Assembly (NCBI GenBank): GCA_947258785.1
Contig: CAMYJT010000030.1
Span: 1 to 38,542 of the forward strand
Source: an uncultured Gammaproteobacteria bacterium
GTDB taxonomy: Bacteria; Pseudomonadota; Gammaproteobacteria; Arenicellales; JAANXG01
Length of the DNA: 38,542 nucleotides
Direction: 5' to 3'
Part shown: in pieces, positions 7,495 through 16,325 of the stretch
How the letters are laid out: every line of letters starts with the position of its first letter
Numbering within the stretch: the first letter of the stretch is position 1
Made by a program: the position numbers and the translations under genes
The notes under the pieces: model-generated
What the model was told of the DNA's origin: nothing
Database searches by the model: none
What the model saw: only the letters and a program-made list of their open reading frames with translations

Positions 7495-7779
7495 ATGGCC
7501 ACCAGTTTAGTAGTCCACCTCGACATCGCCCCCGACAAGTTCGATGATTTTCTTGCCATCGTGCGGCCGCACGGGGAGTACTCCGTTGCCAATGAGCCCG
7601 GCTGTCTAAGTTTTCAGGTGATGCTGCCGAAGGAGGCGCCCCACCAAGTCATCCTGGTCGAGGTGTATGAGGACGAAGCGGCGTTGGAGGGCCATTGGGC
7701 CTCCGCGCACATGGCCGCGTACCGGGAGAAGGTCGCGGACATGATTCTCGAGCGCAAGAGCATCCCGTGCACGCTGTAA
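7495..7779 (+). CDS. ABM-domain protein (antibiotic biosynthesis monooxygenase family)
   Basis: A 94-residue protein formed by a single ABM (dimeric alpha/beta barrel) domain: an N-terminal strand (SLVVHLDI), EPGCLSFQVM in the middle and a VEVYEDEAALEGHWASAHM segment. The family includes small quinol monooxygenases, haem-degrading enzymes and proteins of unknown role, so the substrate cannot be read from sequence. The frame runs open further upstream, but ATG 7495 has a good ribosome-binding site and gives the usual length. The ABC ATPase gene begins 27 bases later on the same strand, so the two may share a transcript. Confidence 0.8.
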   Translation: MATSLVVHLDIAPDKFDDFLAIVRPHGEYSVANEPGCLSFQVMLPKEAPHQVILVEVYEDEAALEGHWASAHMAAYREKVADMILERKSIPCTL

Positions 7780-7806
7780 GCAAGCGCACCGCCGAGCAAC
7801 CGATCA

Positions 7807-8592
7807 GTGTCACATATCATCGAGATCAATGACGCCACCGTCTATCGCGGCCAGACCCGTGTCTTCGACCGTCTGTCGCTGACCATCACCGGCGGCTGCA
7901 GCACCGCAATACTCGGGCCCAACGGGGCCGGCAAATCGACGCTGTTGAAACTGCTGTCGAGGGAACTCTATCCGGTGCGCCGGGCCGGGAGCTATGTGCG
8001 GCTGTATGGCCGCGAGCGCTGGGATGTGTGGGAACTGCGCGCTCACCTCGGCATCGTCTCCAACGACCTGCAGCAGCAATACTCCGCCAACGCCCTAGGT
8101 GTCGATGTGGTGCTGTCGGGCTACTACTCGAGCATCGGGACCTGGAAGCACCAGCAGTTCGACGCCGGCCAGCGGGCGCAGGCCGACGAAGTCATGCAGC
8201 GCCTGGGTGTGAGCGCGCTCCGGGGCCGGACCTTCGCCACCCTGTCGACCGGCGAGCAGCGGCGGTTTTTGCTTGGGCGGGCGCTCGTCAGCAATCCGGA
8301 CACGCTGGTGCTCGACGAGCCCACCAGCGGCCTGGACCTGAACGCCTGCTTCCAGTACCTGAACATCGTCCGGCGGCTGATCCAGGACCGCAAGACCGTG
8401 GTGCTGGTCACGCATCACATTCACGAGATTCCGCCGGAGATTTCCCGGGTGGTGTTGCTCAAGCACGGGCGCGTGATCGCCGATGGCGACAAGCAGGCCG
8501 TGTTGACCGACCGGCAGCTTAGCAAGTTGTTCGACACACCGATCCACTTGCTGTACCAAAACGGTTATTATCAGGCCGTGCCGTCGATCTAG
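7807..8592 (+). CDS. ABC-type ATPase, orphan
   Basis: A 261-residue single nucleotide-binding domain starting at GTG. It has Walker A GPNGAGKST (37-45), signature LSTGEQ (146-151), Walker B TLVLDEP (166-172) and an H-loop histidine (H203 in THH). The segment after Walker A (LSRELYPVRR, then LYGRERWDVWELRAHLGIVS) resembles YlmA/ModF-type ATPases rather than classical importers. No permease or binding protein is adjacent, so the partner must be elsewhere or the protein acts without a membrane subunit. It is followed by about 100 bases and then a strong hairpin terminator. Confidence 0.85.
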   Translation: MSHIIEINDATVYRGQTRVFDRLSLTITGGCSTAILGPNGAGKSTLLKLLSRELYPVRRAGSYVRLYGRERWDVWELRAHLGIVSNDLQQQYSANALGVDVVLSGYYSSIGTWKHQQFDAGQRAQADEVMQRLGVSALRGRTFATLSTGEQRRFLLGRALVSNPDTLVLDEPTSGLDLNACFQYLNIVRRLIQDRKTVVLVTHHIHEIPPEISRVVLLKHGRVIADGDKQAVLTDRQLSKLFDTPIHLLYQNGYYQAVPSI

Positions 8593-8692
8593 CCTGCCGG
8601 ACCGGAAGGTTGCAAATGCAAGACTCAAGGAACAGTATCTTTAGCATAGGCTGCGGTAGGTTGGTCTCGAAAAATGAGCAATAGAATAAATT

Positions 8693-8724
8693 GGGGTCAG
8701 AGCCGTGACTCTGACCCCGTTTTT
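8693..8724 (+). terminator. Strong hairpin with T tract after the ABC ATPase gene
   Basis: GGGGTCAGAG (8693-8702) pairs perfectly with CTCTGACCCC (8709-8718) around a 6-base loop, followed by five T (8720-8724). It fits an intrinsic terminator for the plus-strand ABM/ABC transcript. The preceding TTGGGGTCAG decamer also occurs at 1664-1673, so the hairpin may derive from an interspersed repeat. Confidence 0.65.
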
Positions 8725-8799
8725 CAGCACCGCGTCGATTGCTCGGGTGGAGTCAACCGGACGTGTGTGCGGGCAGCGGCGCGTACCGGGCCGTGAGCC

Positions 8800-9453
8800 G
8801 TGTCCTTTAAGTCCACACTGCGGACGGTGCTCACCCTGGGCCGGGGCGTATATCGAGGCCTGCCCGAGGCCAGCGAGCACCACGACCCCATCGAGCTGCT
8901 GCGCCAGTGGTACACCGAGGCCGAGCGGTCCGGGGTGATGCTGCCCGAGGCGATGACCCTGGCGACCTGCACCCGGGACGCGGTGCCGTCGGCGCGTCTG
9001 GTGTTGCTCAAGGGCATCGACCAAGACGGCTTGGTGTTCTACACCAATTACGGCAGCCGCAAGTCCGAGGAACTGGACGCCAATCCCCGCGCTGCGTTGG
9101 TCCTGTATTGGGCCGTGCTGCAGCGGCAGATTCGGATCGAGGGCAGCGTGTCCCGGGTGTCGGGCGATGAGTCGGACGCCTACTTCCAGACCCGGCCCCG
9201 GGGCAGTCAGATCGGCGCCTGGGCGTCGCGGCAGAGCCAGATCCTGCGGGAGCGCGCCCAGCTGGAGGCTCGGATGCGGGAGTTCACCGCAAGATTCAAA
9301 GACGGTGCGGTCCCCACTCCGGAGTTCTGGGGCGGCTACCGCGTGGTGCCCGAGTGCATCGAATTCTGGCAGGGCCGCGCCGACCGGCTGCACGACCGGC
9401 TCCGTTTCGAACGCACGGGAACGGGCTGGACCCGCCAGCGCTTGTACCCATGA
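8800..9453 (+). CDS. pdxH: Pyridoxamine/pyridoxine 5'-phosphate oxidase
   Basis: A 217-residue FMN enzyme that oxidises pyridoxine or pyridoxamine 5'-phosphate to pyridoxal phosphate, the last step of vitamin B6 synthesis and salvage. Family motifs appear in order: RLVLLKG (66-72), YTNYGSRK (81-88), RPRGSQIGAWAS (132-143), WGGYRVVP (177-184) and QGRADRLHDR (191-200), covering FMN and substrate binding. Length is normal and the gene looks intact. The start is GTG 8800 with no strong ribosome-binding site, so a nearby alternative is possible. It lies about 75 bases after the hairpin terminator and begins the metabolic block; a GNAT gene follows 64 bases later. Confidence 0.93.
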   Translation: MSFKSTLRTVLTLGRGVYRGLPEASEHHDPIELLRQWYTEAERSGVMLPEAMTLATCTRDAVPSARLVLLKGIDQDGLVFYTNYGSRKSEELDANPRAALVLYWAVLQRQIRIEGSVSRVSGDESDAYFQTRPRGSQIGAWASRQSQILRERAQLEARMREFTARFKDGAVPTPEFWGGYRVVPECIEFWQGRADRLHDRLRFERTGTGWTRQRLYP

Positions 9454-9517
9454 ACCTGCAACCGGCCGGGCTCCGGCACCGACCGGTGCAACCACCAAGC
9501 CTGTCGCCCGGCCGAGC

Positions 9518-10006
9518 GTGCGCGACGCCGTGAGCCGCCGCGATGTTGCCGCGATCCGACAGCTGCTCATCGAATACGCCGCCTGGATGGACATCGATCT
9601 GTGCTGCCAGAACTTCGACCGGGAGCTCGAGACCCTGCCGAGGGACTATACCTCCCCGCGCGGCGCCCTGCTGCCGGCGGAGACCGGCGTGTGCGTCGTT
9701 GGCTGCGTGGGCCTACGGCCCCTGGTGCCGGACCTCGGTGAAATCAAACGCCTGTACGTGAGGCCGGATCACCGGGCGGCCGGAACCGGCCGCGGTCTGA
9801 TGACCGCCCTGATCGAGCGCGCCCACCACGCCGGCCACCGGGCCGTGCGCCTGGACACCATCCCGAAGATGGGCGCCGCCCGCCGACTGTACCGGGAATT
9901 GGGCTTTGCAGTCATTCCACCGTATTATTTCAATCCCATTGCAGGCAAGGTGTACCTGGAACTTAGGCCGGACGCACGCCGGGGGACCGAACCGGCCGAG
10001 AGTTGA
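9518..10006 (+). CDS. GNAT-family N-acetyltransferase
   Basis: About 162 residues with a GNAT fold. The acetyl-CoA-binding motif is IKRLYVRPDHRAAGTGRGLM (loop at about residues 86-93), and a following AARRLYRELGF segment matches the family's C-terminal helix. The frame is open upstream into pdxH, but that part is a shadow of pdxH. GTG 9518 or GTG 9530 gives a normal-length protein; the choice is uncertain. The substrate cannot be predicted. It lies between pdxH and lipA on the same strand, and its stop (10004-10006) is 75 bases before the preferred lipA start. Confidence 0.78.
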   Translation: MRDAVSRRDVAAIRQLLIEYAAWMDIDLCCQNFDRELETLPRDYTSPRGALLPAETGVCVVGCVGLRPLVPDLGEIKRLYVRPDHRAAGTGRGLMTALIERAHHAGHRAVRLDTIPKMGAARRLYRELGFAVIPPYYFNPIAGKVYLELRPDARRGTEPAES

Positions 10007-10050
10007 TTGCATGCGCCGGACCTCGCAGCCGCGCCCGCCAATTTTGACCG

Positions 10051-10056
10051 TATAAT
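10051..10056 (+). promoter_or_regulatory. Consensus -10 hexamer upstream of lipA
   Basis: A perfect TATAAT lies 26 bases before the preferred lipA start. The -35 position at a 17-base spacing (around GCCGCG) is poor, so it may need an activator or be chance. If used, the transcript would start near 10063, which excludes ATG 10055 and supports ATG 10082. Confidence 0.35.
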
Positions 10057-10081
10057 GGCCGTACCCAACGATAGTCCGAAT

Positions 10082-11077
10082 ATGAAGCCGCATCCCAAAC
10101 AAGCCGAGCGGGCGGTCCCCGGTGTGAAGCAGCGTGGTGCCGAGAAGGTGGCGCGCATTCCGGTCAAAGTGGCGCCCACGACCACACCGCTGAAAAAGCC
10201 GGAGTGGATACGCGTTCGCCTGGGGTCCGGCCATCACGTGTCTCGGTTGAAGCACCTGCTGCGCGAGAACCGCCTGCACACCGTCTGCGAGGAGGCTGCC
10301 TGTCCCAACCTTGCCGAATGCTTCGGCGGCGGTACCGCTACCTTCATGATCATGGGGGACATCTGCACCCGTCGCTGCCCGTTCTGCGACGTCGCTCACG
10401 GCCGCCCGCAGCCGTTGGACGCGGACGAGCCGAAACTCCTCGCCGGCACGATAAAGCAGATGGGACTGCGCTACGTGGTCATCACCTCGGTGGACCGCGA
10501 TGATCTGCGCGATGGCGGCGCCGGGCATTTCGCTGACTGCATCCGGGCCGTCCGCGGGCGCAACCCGCAGATTCAGGTGGAGATCCTGGTGCCGGATTTC
10601 CGTGGCCGCCTGGAGGCGGCGCTGGACATACTCGGTCAGGCGCCCCCCGACGTCTTCAACCACAATCTGGAAACCGTGCCGCGGTTGTACCAACGCGCGC
10701 GTCCCGGCTCCGACTACCAGTGGTCCCTGACCCTCATCCAGCGCTTCAAGGCGCAGCACCCGGAGGTCCCCACCAAATCGGGACTGATGCTCGGCCTGGG
10801 GGAAGAGATCACTGAGGTCAAAGCGGTGATGCGCGATCTGCGCGCGCACGATTGCCAAATGCTCACCCTCGGTCAATATCTGCAACCCAGCCTGCACCAC
10901 CTGGCCGTGGAGCGCTACGTGCACCCGGACGAATTCGACGCGCTGCGCGACTTCGGCCACGACCTCGGTTTCTCGCATGTGGCCTCCGGACCGATGGTGC
11001 GTTCGTCTTACCACGCCGATCGGCAAACTCGGGAAGCGTTGGGCCAGCCCGGACATTGCACCACGGCAGCGGAATAA
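10082..11077 (+). CDS. lipA: Lipoyl synthase
   Basis: A 331-residue radical-SAM enzyme that inserts two sulfurs into octanoyl groups on lipoyl domains, making the lipoyl cofactor of pyruvate dehydrogenase and related complexes. The auxiliary cluster cysteines are C69, C74 and C80 ([12 protein letters not shown]), and the radical-SAM cluster is CTRRCPFC (C95, C99, C102). The C-terminal RSSYHA carries the serine that ligates the auxiliary cluster. The open frame reaches TTG 10007, but starting at ATG 10082 matches the family N-terminal length before KPEW. The neighbouring aceE, aceF and lpdA encode its main client complex. The octanoyltransferase gene lipB is not in the window. Confidence 0.95.
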   Translation: MKPHPKQAERAVPGVKQRGAEKVARIPVKVAPTTTPLKKPEWIRVRLGSGHHVSRLKHLLRENRLHTVCEEAACPNLAECFGGGTATFMIMGDICTRRCPFCDVAHGRPQPLDADEPKLLAGTIKQMGLRYVVITSVDRDDLRDGGAGHFADCIRAVRGRNPQIQVEILVPDFRGRLEAALDILGQAPPDVFNHNLETVPRLYQRARPGSDYQWSLTLIQRFKAQHPEVPTKSGLMLGLGEEITEVKAVMRDLRAHDCQMLTLGQYLQPSLHHLAVERYVHPDEFDALRDFGHDLGFSHVASGPMVRSSYHADRQTREALGQPGHCTTAAE

Positions 11078-11198
11078 GAAGCGATCAATTTGACTGATCT
11101 AAGCAATTTGATCAGCGGTGGAAGTGACGCTGTGTATCCGGGCCACCGCCGTGTTCCGGCGCTCCCCGTACCGGCTGTTCAGATCTAGGAGTCGAGCT

Positions 11199-13484
11199 AT
11201 GCCTGAAAAATTTCGCGATGCCGCACTAAGCTACCATCGCGACCCGGTTCCCGGGAAGCTGCGCATCCAGGCCACCAAGCCCCTGGCCAGTCAACGCGAC
11301 CTGGCGATGGCGTATTTGCCGGGGGTGGCGGCGGCCTGCGAAGAGATCGTCCGGGACGCGAACCAGGCCGCGGCGTTGACCGCGCGCGGGAATCTGGTCG
11401 CGGTGATCACCAATGGCACCGCGGTGCTGGGCCTGGGTGCCATCGGGCCGTTGGCGGCCAAACCGGTCATGGAAGGTAAGGCGATGCTGTTCAAGAAATT
11501 CGCTGACATCGACGCCTTCGACATCGAGATCAACGAGCACGACCCGGACAAGCTGGTCGACATCATCGCCGGTCTGGAGCCCACCTTCGGCGGCATCAAT
11601 CTGGAAGACATCAGTGCACCGCAGTGTTTCGTCGTTGAGCAACGCCTGCGCGAGCGTCTGTCGATCCCGGTGTTTCATGACGATCAACACGGCACGGCAA
11701 TCGTCACCGCGGCTGCGGTGACCAACGGGCTGCGCCTGGTGAGAAAATCCCCCGCCGGTGTGAAACTGGTGGTGTCCGGCGCCGGCGCTGCCGCCATCGC
11801 CTGCACCGACCTGCTGGTCGCGCTCGGTCTGCAGCGGAAAAACATCCTCATGCTCGACAGCACCGGCGTCATCCGCAGCGACCGGGCGCAGCCGGTCTCG
11901 GAACAGAAAAGCCGCTACGCGGCGCAGACCAGCGCGCGCACCTTGGACGAGGCTATCGTCAACGCGGACATCTTCCTGGGCCTGTCGGTGGCAGGCCTGT
12001 TGACACCGCAGATGGTCAAGAGCATGGCCAAAGCCCCGCTGATACTGGCGCTCGCCAATCCGGATCCGGAGATCATGCCAGAGGAGGCGCGGGCCGTGCG
12101 TCCCGACGTGATCATTGCGACCGGCCGCTCGGACTACCCGAACCAGGTGAACAACGTGCTGTGCTTCCCGTTCCTGTTCCGGGGGGCCCTGGACGTCGGC
12201 GCGACCAGCATCAACGACCCGATGAAACTTGCCGCAGTCAAGGCCATCGCCGATCTCGCGATGGCGGAATCCTCCGATGTGGTGGCCACGAAATACATCG
12301 GCCAGAATCTCACCTTCGGACCCGATTACATCCTGCCCAAGCCCTTCGACCCCCGGCTCATCGTGGCGGTGGCGCCGGCCGTAGCCGAAGCGGCCATGGC
12401 GAGCGGCGTCGCCACCCGGCCGCTCGAAGACCTGGACGGCTACCGGCACAGCCTGCAGCGGGTCGTCTTTCAATCGGGCACGGTGATGAAGCCGGTGTTC
12501 GAGTCGGCGCAGCAATCGCCGCGCCGCTTGATTTACGCCGATGGCGAGGACCAACGGGTGCTGCGCGCCGTGCAGATCATGCTCGACGAGGGCTACGCGC
12601 AACCGGTCGTCATCGGCCGCGGCGAGGTCGTGCACCGGCACACCCGCGAGTTGGGACTGCGCTGCCGGCCTGGCGTCGATTTCGACCTCATCGATCCCAT
12701 CATCTACCCCAACTACACCGAGCTGGCCGCGGAGTACCACGCGCTCCTGGGGCGGCGGGGGGTGCAGCCGGAGGCGGCGCTGGCGCTGGTGCGCACGCAA
12801 TCCACCGTTCTCGGCTCGCTGTTGCTCCAACGTGGCATGGGCGACGCCATGATCGCCGGCCCCGTCGGCACATTCTTAGGTCATCTCGAACACATCCGCG
12901 ATGTCATCGGCCTGCGCGACGGCGTGAGCACTCCGGCCGGCATGCAGGTCCTGATTCTCGATCGGGGGACATTCTTCCTGGCCGACACCTCGGTGAACGA
13001 CGACCCGGACGCGGAAGTCATCGCCGACGTCACCCTGCTCGCGGCGGAGCAGGTTCAGCGCTTCGGCATCCGCCCCAAGGTCGCGCTGCTCTCGCACTCC
13101 AATTTCGGCAGCCGCGACACGCCCGGTGCCCGCAAGCTGCGGCAGGCGTTACGGATCCTCGAGCAACGCATGCCGAACCTGGAAGTGGACGGGGAAATGA
13201 AATCCGACAGCGCCCTGTCGGAAGCCATCCGCAGGCAAGCGCTGCCCAGTTCGCAGTTGGACGGACAGGCCAATCTGCTCATCATGCCCAATCTCGACGC
13301 CGCCGACATCTGCTATAACGCGCTCAAGGTCCTGAAGAGTGCGGTCTCCGTCGGGCCTATTGTGCTCGGCTTGAACAAACCGGCGCACATATTGAGCCGC
13401 ACGGTCAGCACGCGGGGCATCGTCAACCTGAGCACCTTCGCAGTAGTGGACGCGCAAGCCAGGGCGACTCAACTGCATATGTGA
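11199..13484 (+). CDS. maeB: NADP-dependent malic enzyme with phosphotransacetylase-like domain
   Basis: A 761-residue MaeB-type enzyme that decarboxylates malate to pyruvate with reduction of NADP+. The N-terminal catalytic domain includes [11 protein letters not shown] (70-80), the lysine-containing [18 protein letters not shown] region and FHDDQHGTA (159-167). A Rossmann segment [11 protein letters not shown] follows at 191-201. From about residue 430 comes the phosphotransacetylase-like domain ([15 protein letters not shown], then [12 protein letters not shown]), which in MaeB is regulatory and binds acetyl-CoA rather than catalytic. ATG 11199 has an AGGAG ribosome-binding site (11187-11191) and is preferred over the longer open frame. 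The product, pyruvate, feeds the PDH genes downstream, and feedback by acetyl-CoA would suit this context. Confidence 0.94.
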   Translation: MPEKFRDAALSYHRDPVPGKLRIQATKPLASQRDLAMAYLPGVAAACEEIVRDANQAAALTARGNLVAVITNGTAVLGLGAIGPLAAKPVMEGKAMLFKKFADIDAFDIEINEHDPDKLVDIIAGLEPTFGGINLEDISAPQCFVVEQRLRERLSIPVFHDDQHGTAIVTAAAVTNGLRLVRKSPAGVKLVVSGAGAAAIACTDLLVALGLQRKNILMLDSTGVIRSDRAQPVSEQKSRYAAQTSARTLDEAIVNADIFLGLSVAGLLTPQMVKSMAKAPLILALANPDPEIMPEEARAVRPDVIIATGRSDYPNQVNNVLCFPFLFRGALDVGATSINDPMKLAAVKAIADLAMAESSDVVATKYIGQNLTFGPDYILPKPFDPRLIVAVAPAVAEAAMASGVATRPLEDLDGYRHSLQRVVFQSGTVMKPVFESAQQSPRRLIYADGEDQRVLRAVQIMLDEGYAQPVVIGRGEVVHRHTRELGLRCRPGVDFDLIDPIIYPNYTELAAEYHALLGRRGVQPEAALALVRTQSTVLGSLLLQRGMGDAMIAGPVGTFLGHLEHIRDVIGLRDGVSTPAGMQVLILDRGTFFLADTSVNDDPDAEVIADVTLLAAEQVQRFGIRPKVALLSHSNFGSRDTPGARKLRQALRILEQRMPNLEVDGEMKSDSALSEAIRRQALPSSQLDGQANLLIMPNLDAADICYNALKVLKSAVSVGPIVLGLNKPAHILSRTVSTRGIVNLSTFAVVDAQARATQLHM

Positions 13485-13521
13485 ACCGCCGCCCGTCGCA
13501 GCGGCCATCCCGACGGTGATT

Positions 13522-13550
13522 TTCTCAATCGGACGGGCGTGTCGTAGAAT
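13522..13550 (+). promoter_or_regulatory. Candidate promoter of the aceE-aceF-lpdA operon
   Basis: TTCTCA (13522-13527), 17 bases, then TAGAAT (13545-13550) form a plausible sigma-70 promoter in the maeB-aceE gap. The leader of about 75 bases contains a 6-bp dyad CGGCGT/ACGCCG (13584-13606) before the GGAGG-type ribosome-binding site of aceE. I see no PdhR-like palindrome. Confidence 0.5.
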
Positions 13551-13633
13551 GCGCGGTGCCCATACCAACCACGAACCGACCCGCGGCGTTGGCGATCCTG
13601 ACGCCGTTTCCGGGGCCACACTGGAGGCGAAAC

Positions 13634-16309
13634 ATGCAACCGGCCGAAAAGTTCGAAGACACCGATGCACTGGAAACCCAGGAATGGCTCGATGCCCTTG
13701 ACGCGGTGATCGAGCGCGAAGGACCGGAGCGGGCTCACCATCTGTTGGAACGGCTCATCGACAAGGCCCGCCGGTCCGGTGCATACCTCCCCTACAGTCT
13801 GAACACCGCCTACGTAAACACCATACCGGCGGCCCGGGAGGAACCCAGTCCGGGTGACGCCGATCTGGAATGGCGGATTCGTTCACTGATCCGCTGGAAT
13901 GCGCTGGCCATGGTCGTGCGCGCCAACCGGGTCAGTACCGAGCTGGGCGGCCACATCGCCAGTTTCGCCTCGTCGGCGACCCTGTACGACGTCGGCTTCA
14001 ACCACTTCTGGCGCGCCGTGAGCGAACAGCACGGCGGCGATCTGATCTACATACAGGGCCATTCCGCACCGGGGATCTATGCGCGGGCATACCTGGAGGG
14101 GCGGCTGACGGAGGCGGACCTGGACAAGTTTCGCCAGGAGGTCGACGGCGACGGCCTGTCTTCCTATCCCCATCCCTGGTTGATGCCGAGCTTCTGGCAG
14201 TTTCCAACGGTGTCGATGGGCCTCGGGCCGATCATGGCCATTTACCAGGCCCGGTTCATGGACTATCTGCACAACCGGGGTCTGGTCAACACCGAGCACC
14301 GCAAGGTCTGGTGCTTCTGCGGCGACGGCGAGATGGACGAACCGGAGTCCCTGGGGGCGATTAACCTCGCTGGCCGCGAGCGGCTGGACAACCTGATCTT
14401 CGTCATCAACTGTAATCTGCAGCGGCTCGACGGACCGGTGCGCGGCAACGGCAAGATCATCCAGGAGCTGGAGGCCCAGTTCCGTGGCGCCGGCTGGAAT
14501 GTGATCAAGGTCGTCTGGGGCTCGTACTGGGATCCGTTGTTGATGCGGGACACCAAGGGACTGCTCCAACAGCGGATGGAGGAAGCGCTGGACGGCGAGT
14601 ACCAGGCGTTCAAGGCCAAAGGCGGTGCGTACACCCGCGAACACTTCTTCGGCAAATATCCGGAACTGAAGGCGATGGTCGCCAACATGACCGATGAGGA
14701 CATTTGGCGGCTGAACCGCGGTGGTCACGATCCGCATAAGATCTACGCCGCCTACGCCGCGGCGGTCAAGCACCAGGGACAGCCGACGGTCATTCTGGCA
14801 AAAACCGTCAAGGGCTACGGCATGGGCGAATCCGGAGAGGGTCAGAACATCACCCACCAGCAGAAGAAGATGGACAGCAACTCGCTGTACCAGTTTCGCG
14901 ACCGGTTCAAGATCCCGCTTGCGGACGAGGAACTGGACCAGGTCCCGTTTTACCGGCCGCCCGACGACAGCCCCGAGATACAGTATGTGAAGTCGCAGCG
15001 GGAAAAGCTGGGCGGTTATCTGCCGTCGCGCCGCATCGACGCCGAAGCGCTGCCCATCCCGGCGTTATCGGCGTTTCAAGCGCAGCTGGACGGCACCGGC
15101 GAGCGCGAGATATCGACCACCATGGCCTTCGTGCGCATTCTGACCTCCCTCACCCGGGACAAACAACTCGGCAAGTACATCGTACCCATCGTGCCCGATG
15201 AGTCGCGCACCTTCGGCATGGAGGGTTTGTTCCGGCAACTCGGTATCTACTCGTCGGTGGGGCAGCTGTATAAGCCCGAGGATGCGGATCAGCTGATGTA
15301 TTACCGCGAGGACAAACAAGGACAGGTGCTGCAGGAGGGCATCAATGAAGCAGGCGGCATGTCGTCATGGATCGCGGCGGCCACCGCGTACGCCAACCAC
15401 CGCATCAATATGATCCCGTTCTACATCTTTTATTCCATGTTCGGCTTCCAGCGTGTTGGCGATCTGGCCTGGGCCGCCGGAGACTCCCGGGCACGCGGCT
15501 TCCTCTTGGGTGGCACCGCCGGGCGCACCACGCTGTCCGGCGAAGGCCTCCAACACCAGGACGGGCACAGCCACATCCAGGCCGGTCTGGTGCCCAACTG
15601 CGTTGCCTACGACCCGACCTACGCCTACGAACTCGCAGTGGTCATCCACCACGGCTTGCAGCGCATGTATGAAGCCCAGGAAAACGTGTATTTCTACATC
15701 ACCGTCATGAACGAGAACTACACCCACCCCGCGCTGCCGGCCGGTGCCGAAGCGGCTATCATCAAGGGCATGTACCGGTTGCGCGAAGGCCAGCAAGCGG
15801 GCGCCAACAACAAAGCGTCGGTGCAGTTGCTCGGCAGCGGGACGATTCTGCGTGAAGTCGAGGCCGCCGCCGAGCTGTTGGAAACGGACTTCCGCGTCGC
15901 CAGCGAAGTGTGGAGCGTGACCAGCTTCACGGAGCTGCGACGGGATGCGCTGGAGCAGGAACGCTGGAACCTGCTGCATCCGGATGAACCGCGCCGTGCG
16001 AATTACGTCGAGGAGTGCCTGGCCGAGCACCCCGGGCCGGTAATCGCGGCCACCGATTACGTCAAGCTGTTCGCGGACCAGATTCGTCCGTTTGTTCCCA
16101 AGCCCTATGTGGTGTTGGGCACCGACGGCTTCGGCCGCAGCGACCTGCGCTCTCGATTGCGCCATCACTTCGAAGTGGACCGCCATTTCGTCGCCTATGC
16201 CGCATTGAAGGCGCTGGCCGAACAGGGTGACGTGGACTCCAAACTGGTCTTACAGGCCCGGGAACGCCTGAACATAGACCCGGAAAAACCCTACCCAGCC
16301 ACCGCATAA
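13634..16309 (+). CDS. aceE: Pyruvate dehydrogenase E1 component (homodimeric type)
   Basis: An 891-residue thiamine-diphosphate enzyme that decarboxylates pyruvate and passes the acetyl group to E2 lipoyl domains. The ThDP-binding motif runs from GDGEMDEPES (230-239) to NLQRLDGPV (261-269). GHSAPGIYARAYLEGRLTE and the later YKPEDADQLMYYRED segments are characteristic of the single-chain E1p of gamma- and betaproteobacteria. Length is close to E. coli AceE (887). ATG 13634 follows a GGAGG-like site by a normal distance; open frame upstream is not needed. aceF follows 16 bases later, so the PDH genes form an operon with the promoter proposed just upstream. Confidence 0.96.
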   Translation: MQPAEKFEDTDALETQEWLDALDAVIEREGPERAHHLLERLIDKARRSGAYLPYSLNTAYVNTIPAAREEPSPGDADLEWRIRSLIRWNALAMVVRANRVSTELGGHIASFASSATLYDVGFNHFWRAVSEQHGGDLIYIQGHSAPGIYARAYLEGRLTEADLDKFRQEVDGDGLSSYPHPWLMPSFWQFPTVSMGLGPIMAIYQARFMDYLHNRGLVNTEHRKVWCFCGDGEMDEPESLGAINLAGRERLDNLIFVINCNLQRLDGPVRGNGKIIQELEAQFRGAGWNVIKVVWGSYWDPLLMRDTKGLLQQRMEEALDGEYQAFKAKGGAYTREHFFGKYPELKAMVANMTDEDIWRLNRGGHDPHKIYAAYAAAVKHQGQPTVILAKTVKGYGMGESGEGQNITHQQKKMDSNSLYQFRDRFKIPLADEELDQVPFYRPPDDSPEIQYVKSQREKLGGYLPSRRIDAEALPIPALSAFQAQLDGTGEREISTTMAFVRILTSLTRDKQLGKYIVPIVPDESRTFGMEGLFRQLGIYSSVGQLYKPEDADQLMYYREDKQGQVLQEGINEAGGMSSWIAAATAYANHRINMIPFYIFYSMFGFQRVGDLAWAAGDSRARGFLLGGTAGRTTLSGEGLQHQDGHSHIQAGLVPNCVAYDPTYAYELAVVIHHGLQRMYEAQENVYFYITVMNENYTHPALPAGAEAAIIKGMYRLREGQQAGANNKASVQLLGSGTILREVEAAAELLETDFRVASEVWSVTSFTELRRDALEQERWNLLHPDEPRRANYVEECLAEHPGPVIAATDYVKLFADQIRPFVPKPYVVLGTDGFGRSDLRSRLRHHFEVDRHFVAYAALKALAEQGDVDSKLVLQARERLNIDPEKPYPATA

Positions 16310-16325
16310 GTACAGGAGATCGCGC

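Noticed and set aside
8641..9594. Minus-strand open frame of 317 codons opposite pdxH
   Set aside because: It is entirely antisense to pdxH and its upstream hairpin, with no recognisable domain.
11226..12830. Minus-strand open frame of 534 codons opposite maeB
   Set aside because: It is antisense to a clear malic enzyme with full motifs and has the Arg/His/Gly-rich composition typical of reverse-strand frames in GC-rich DNA.
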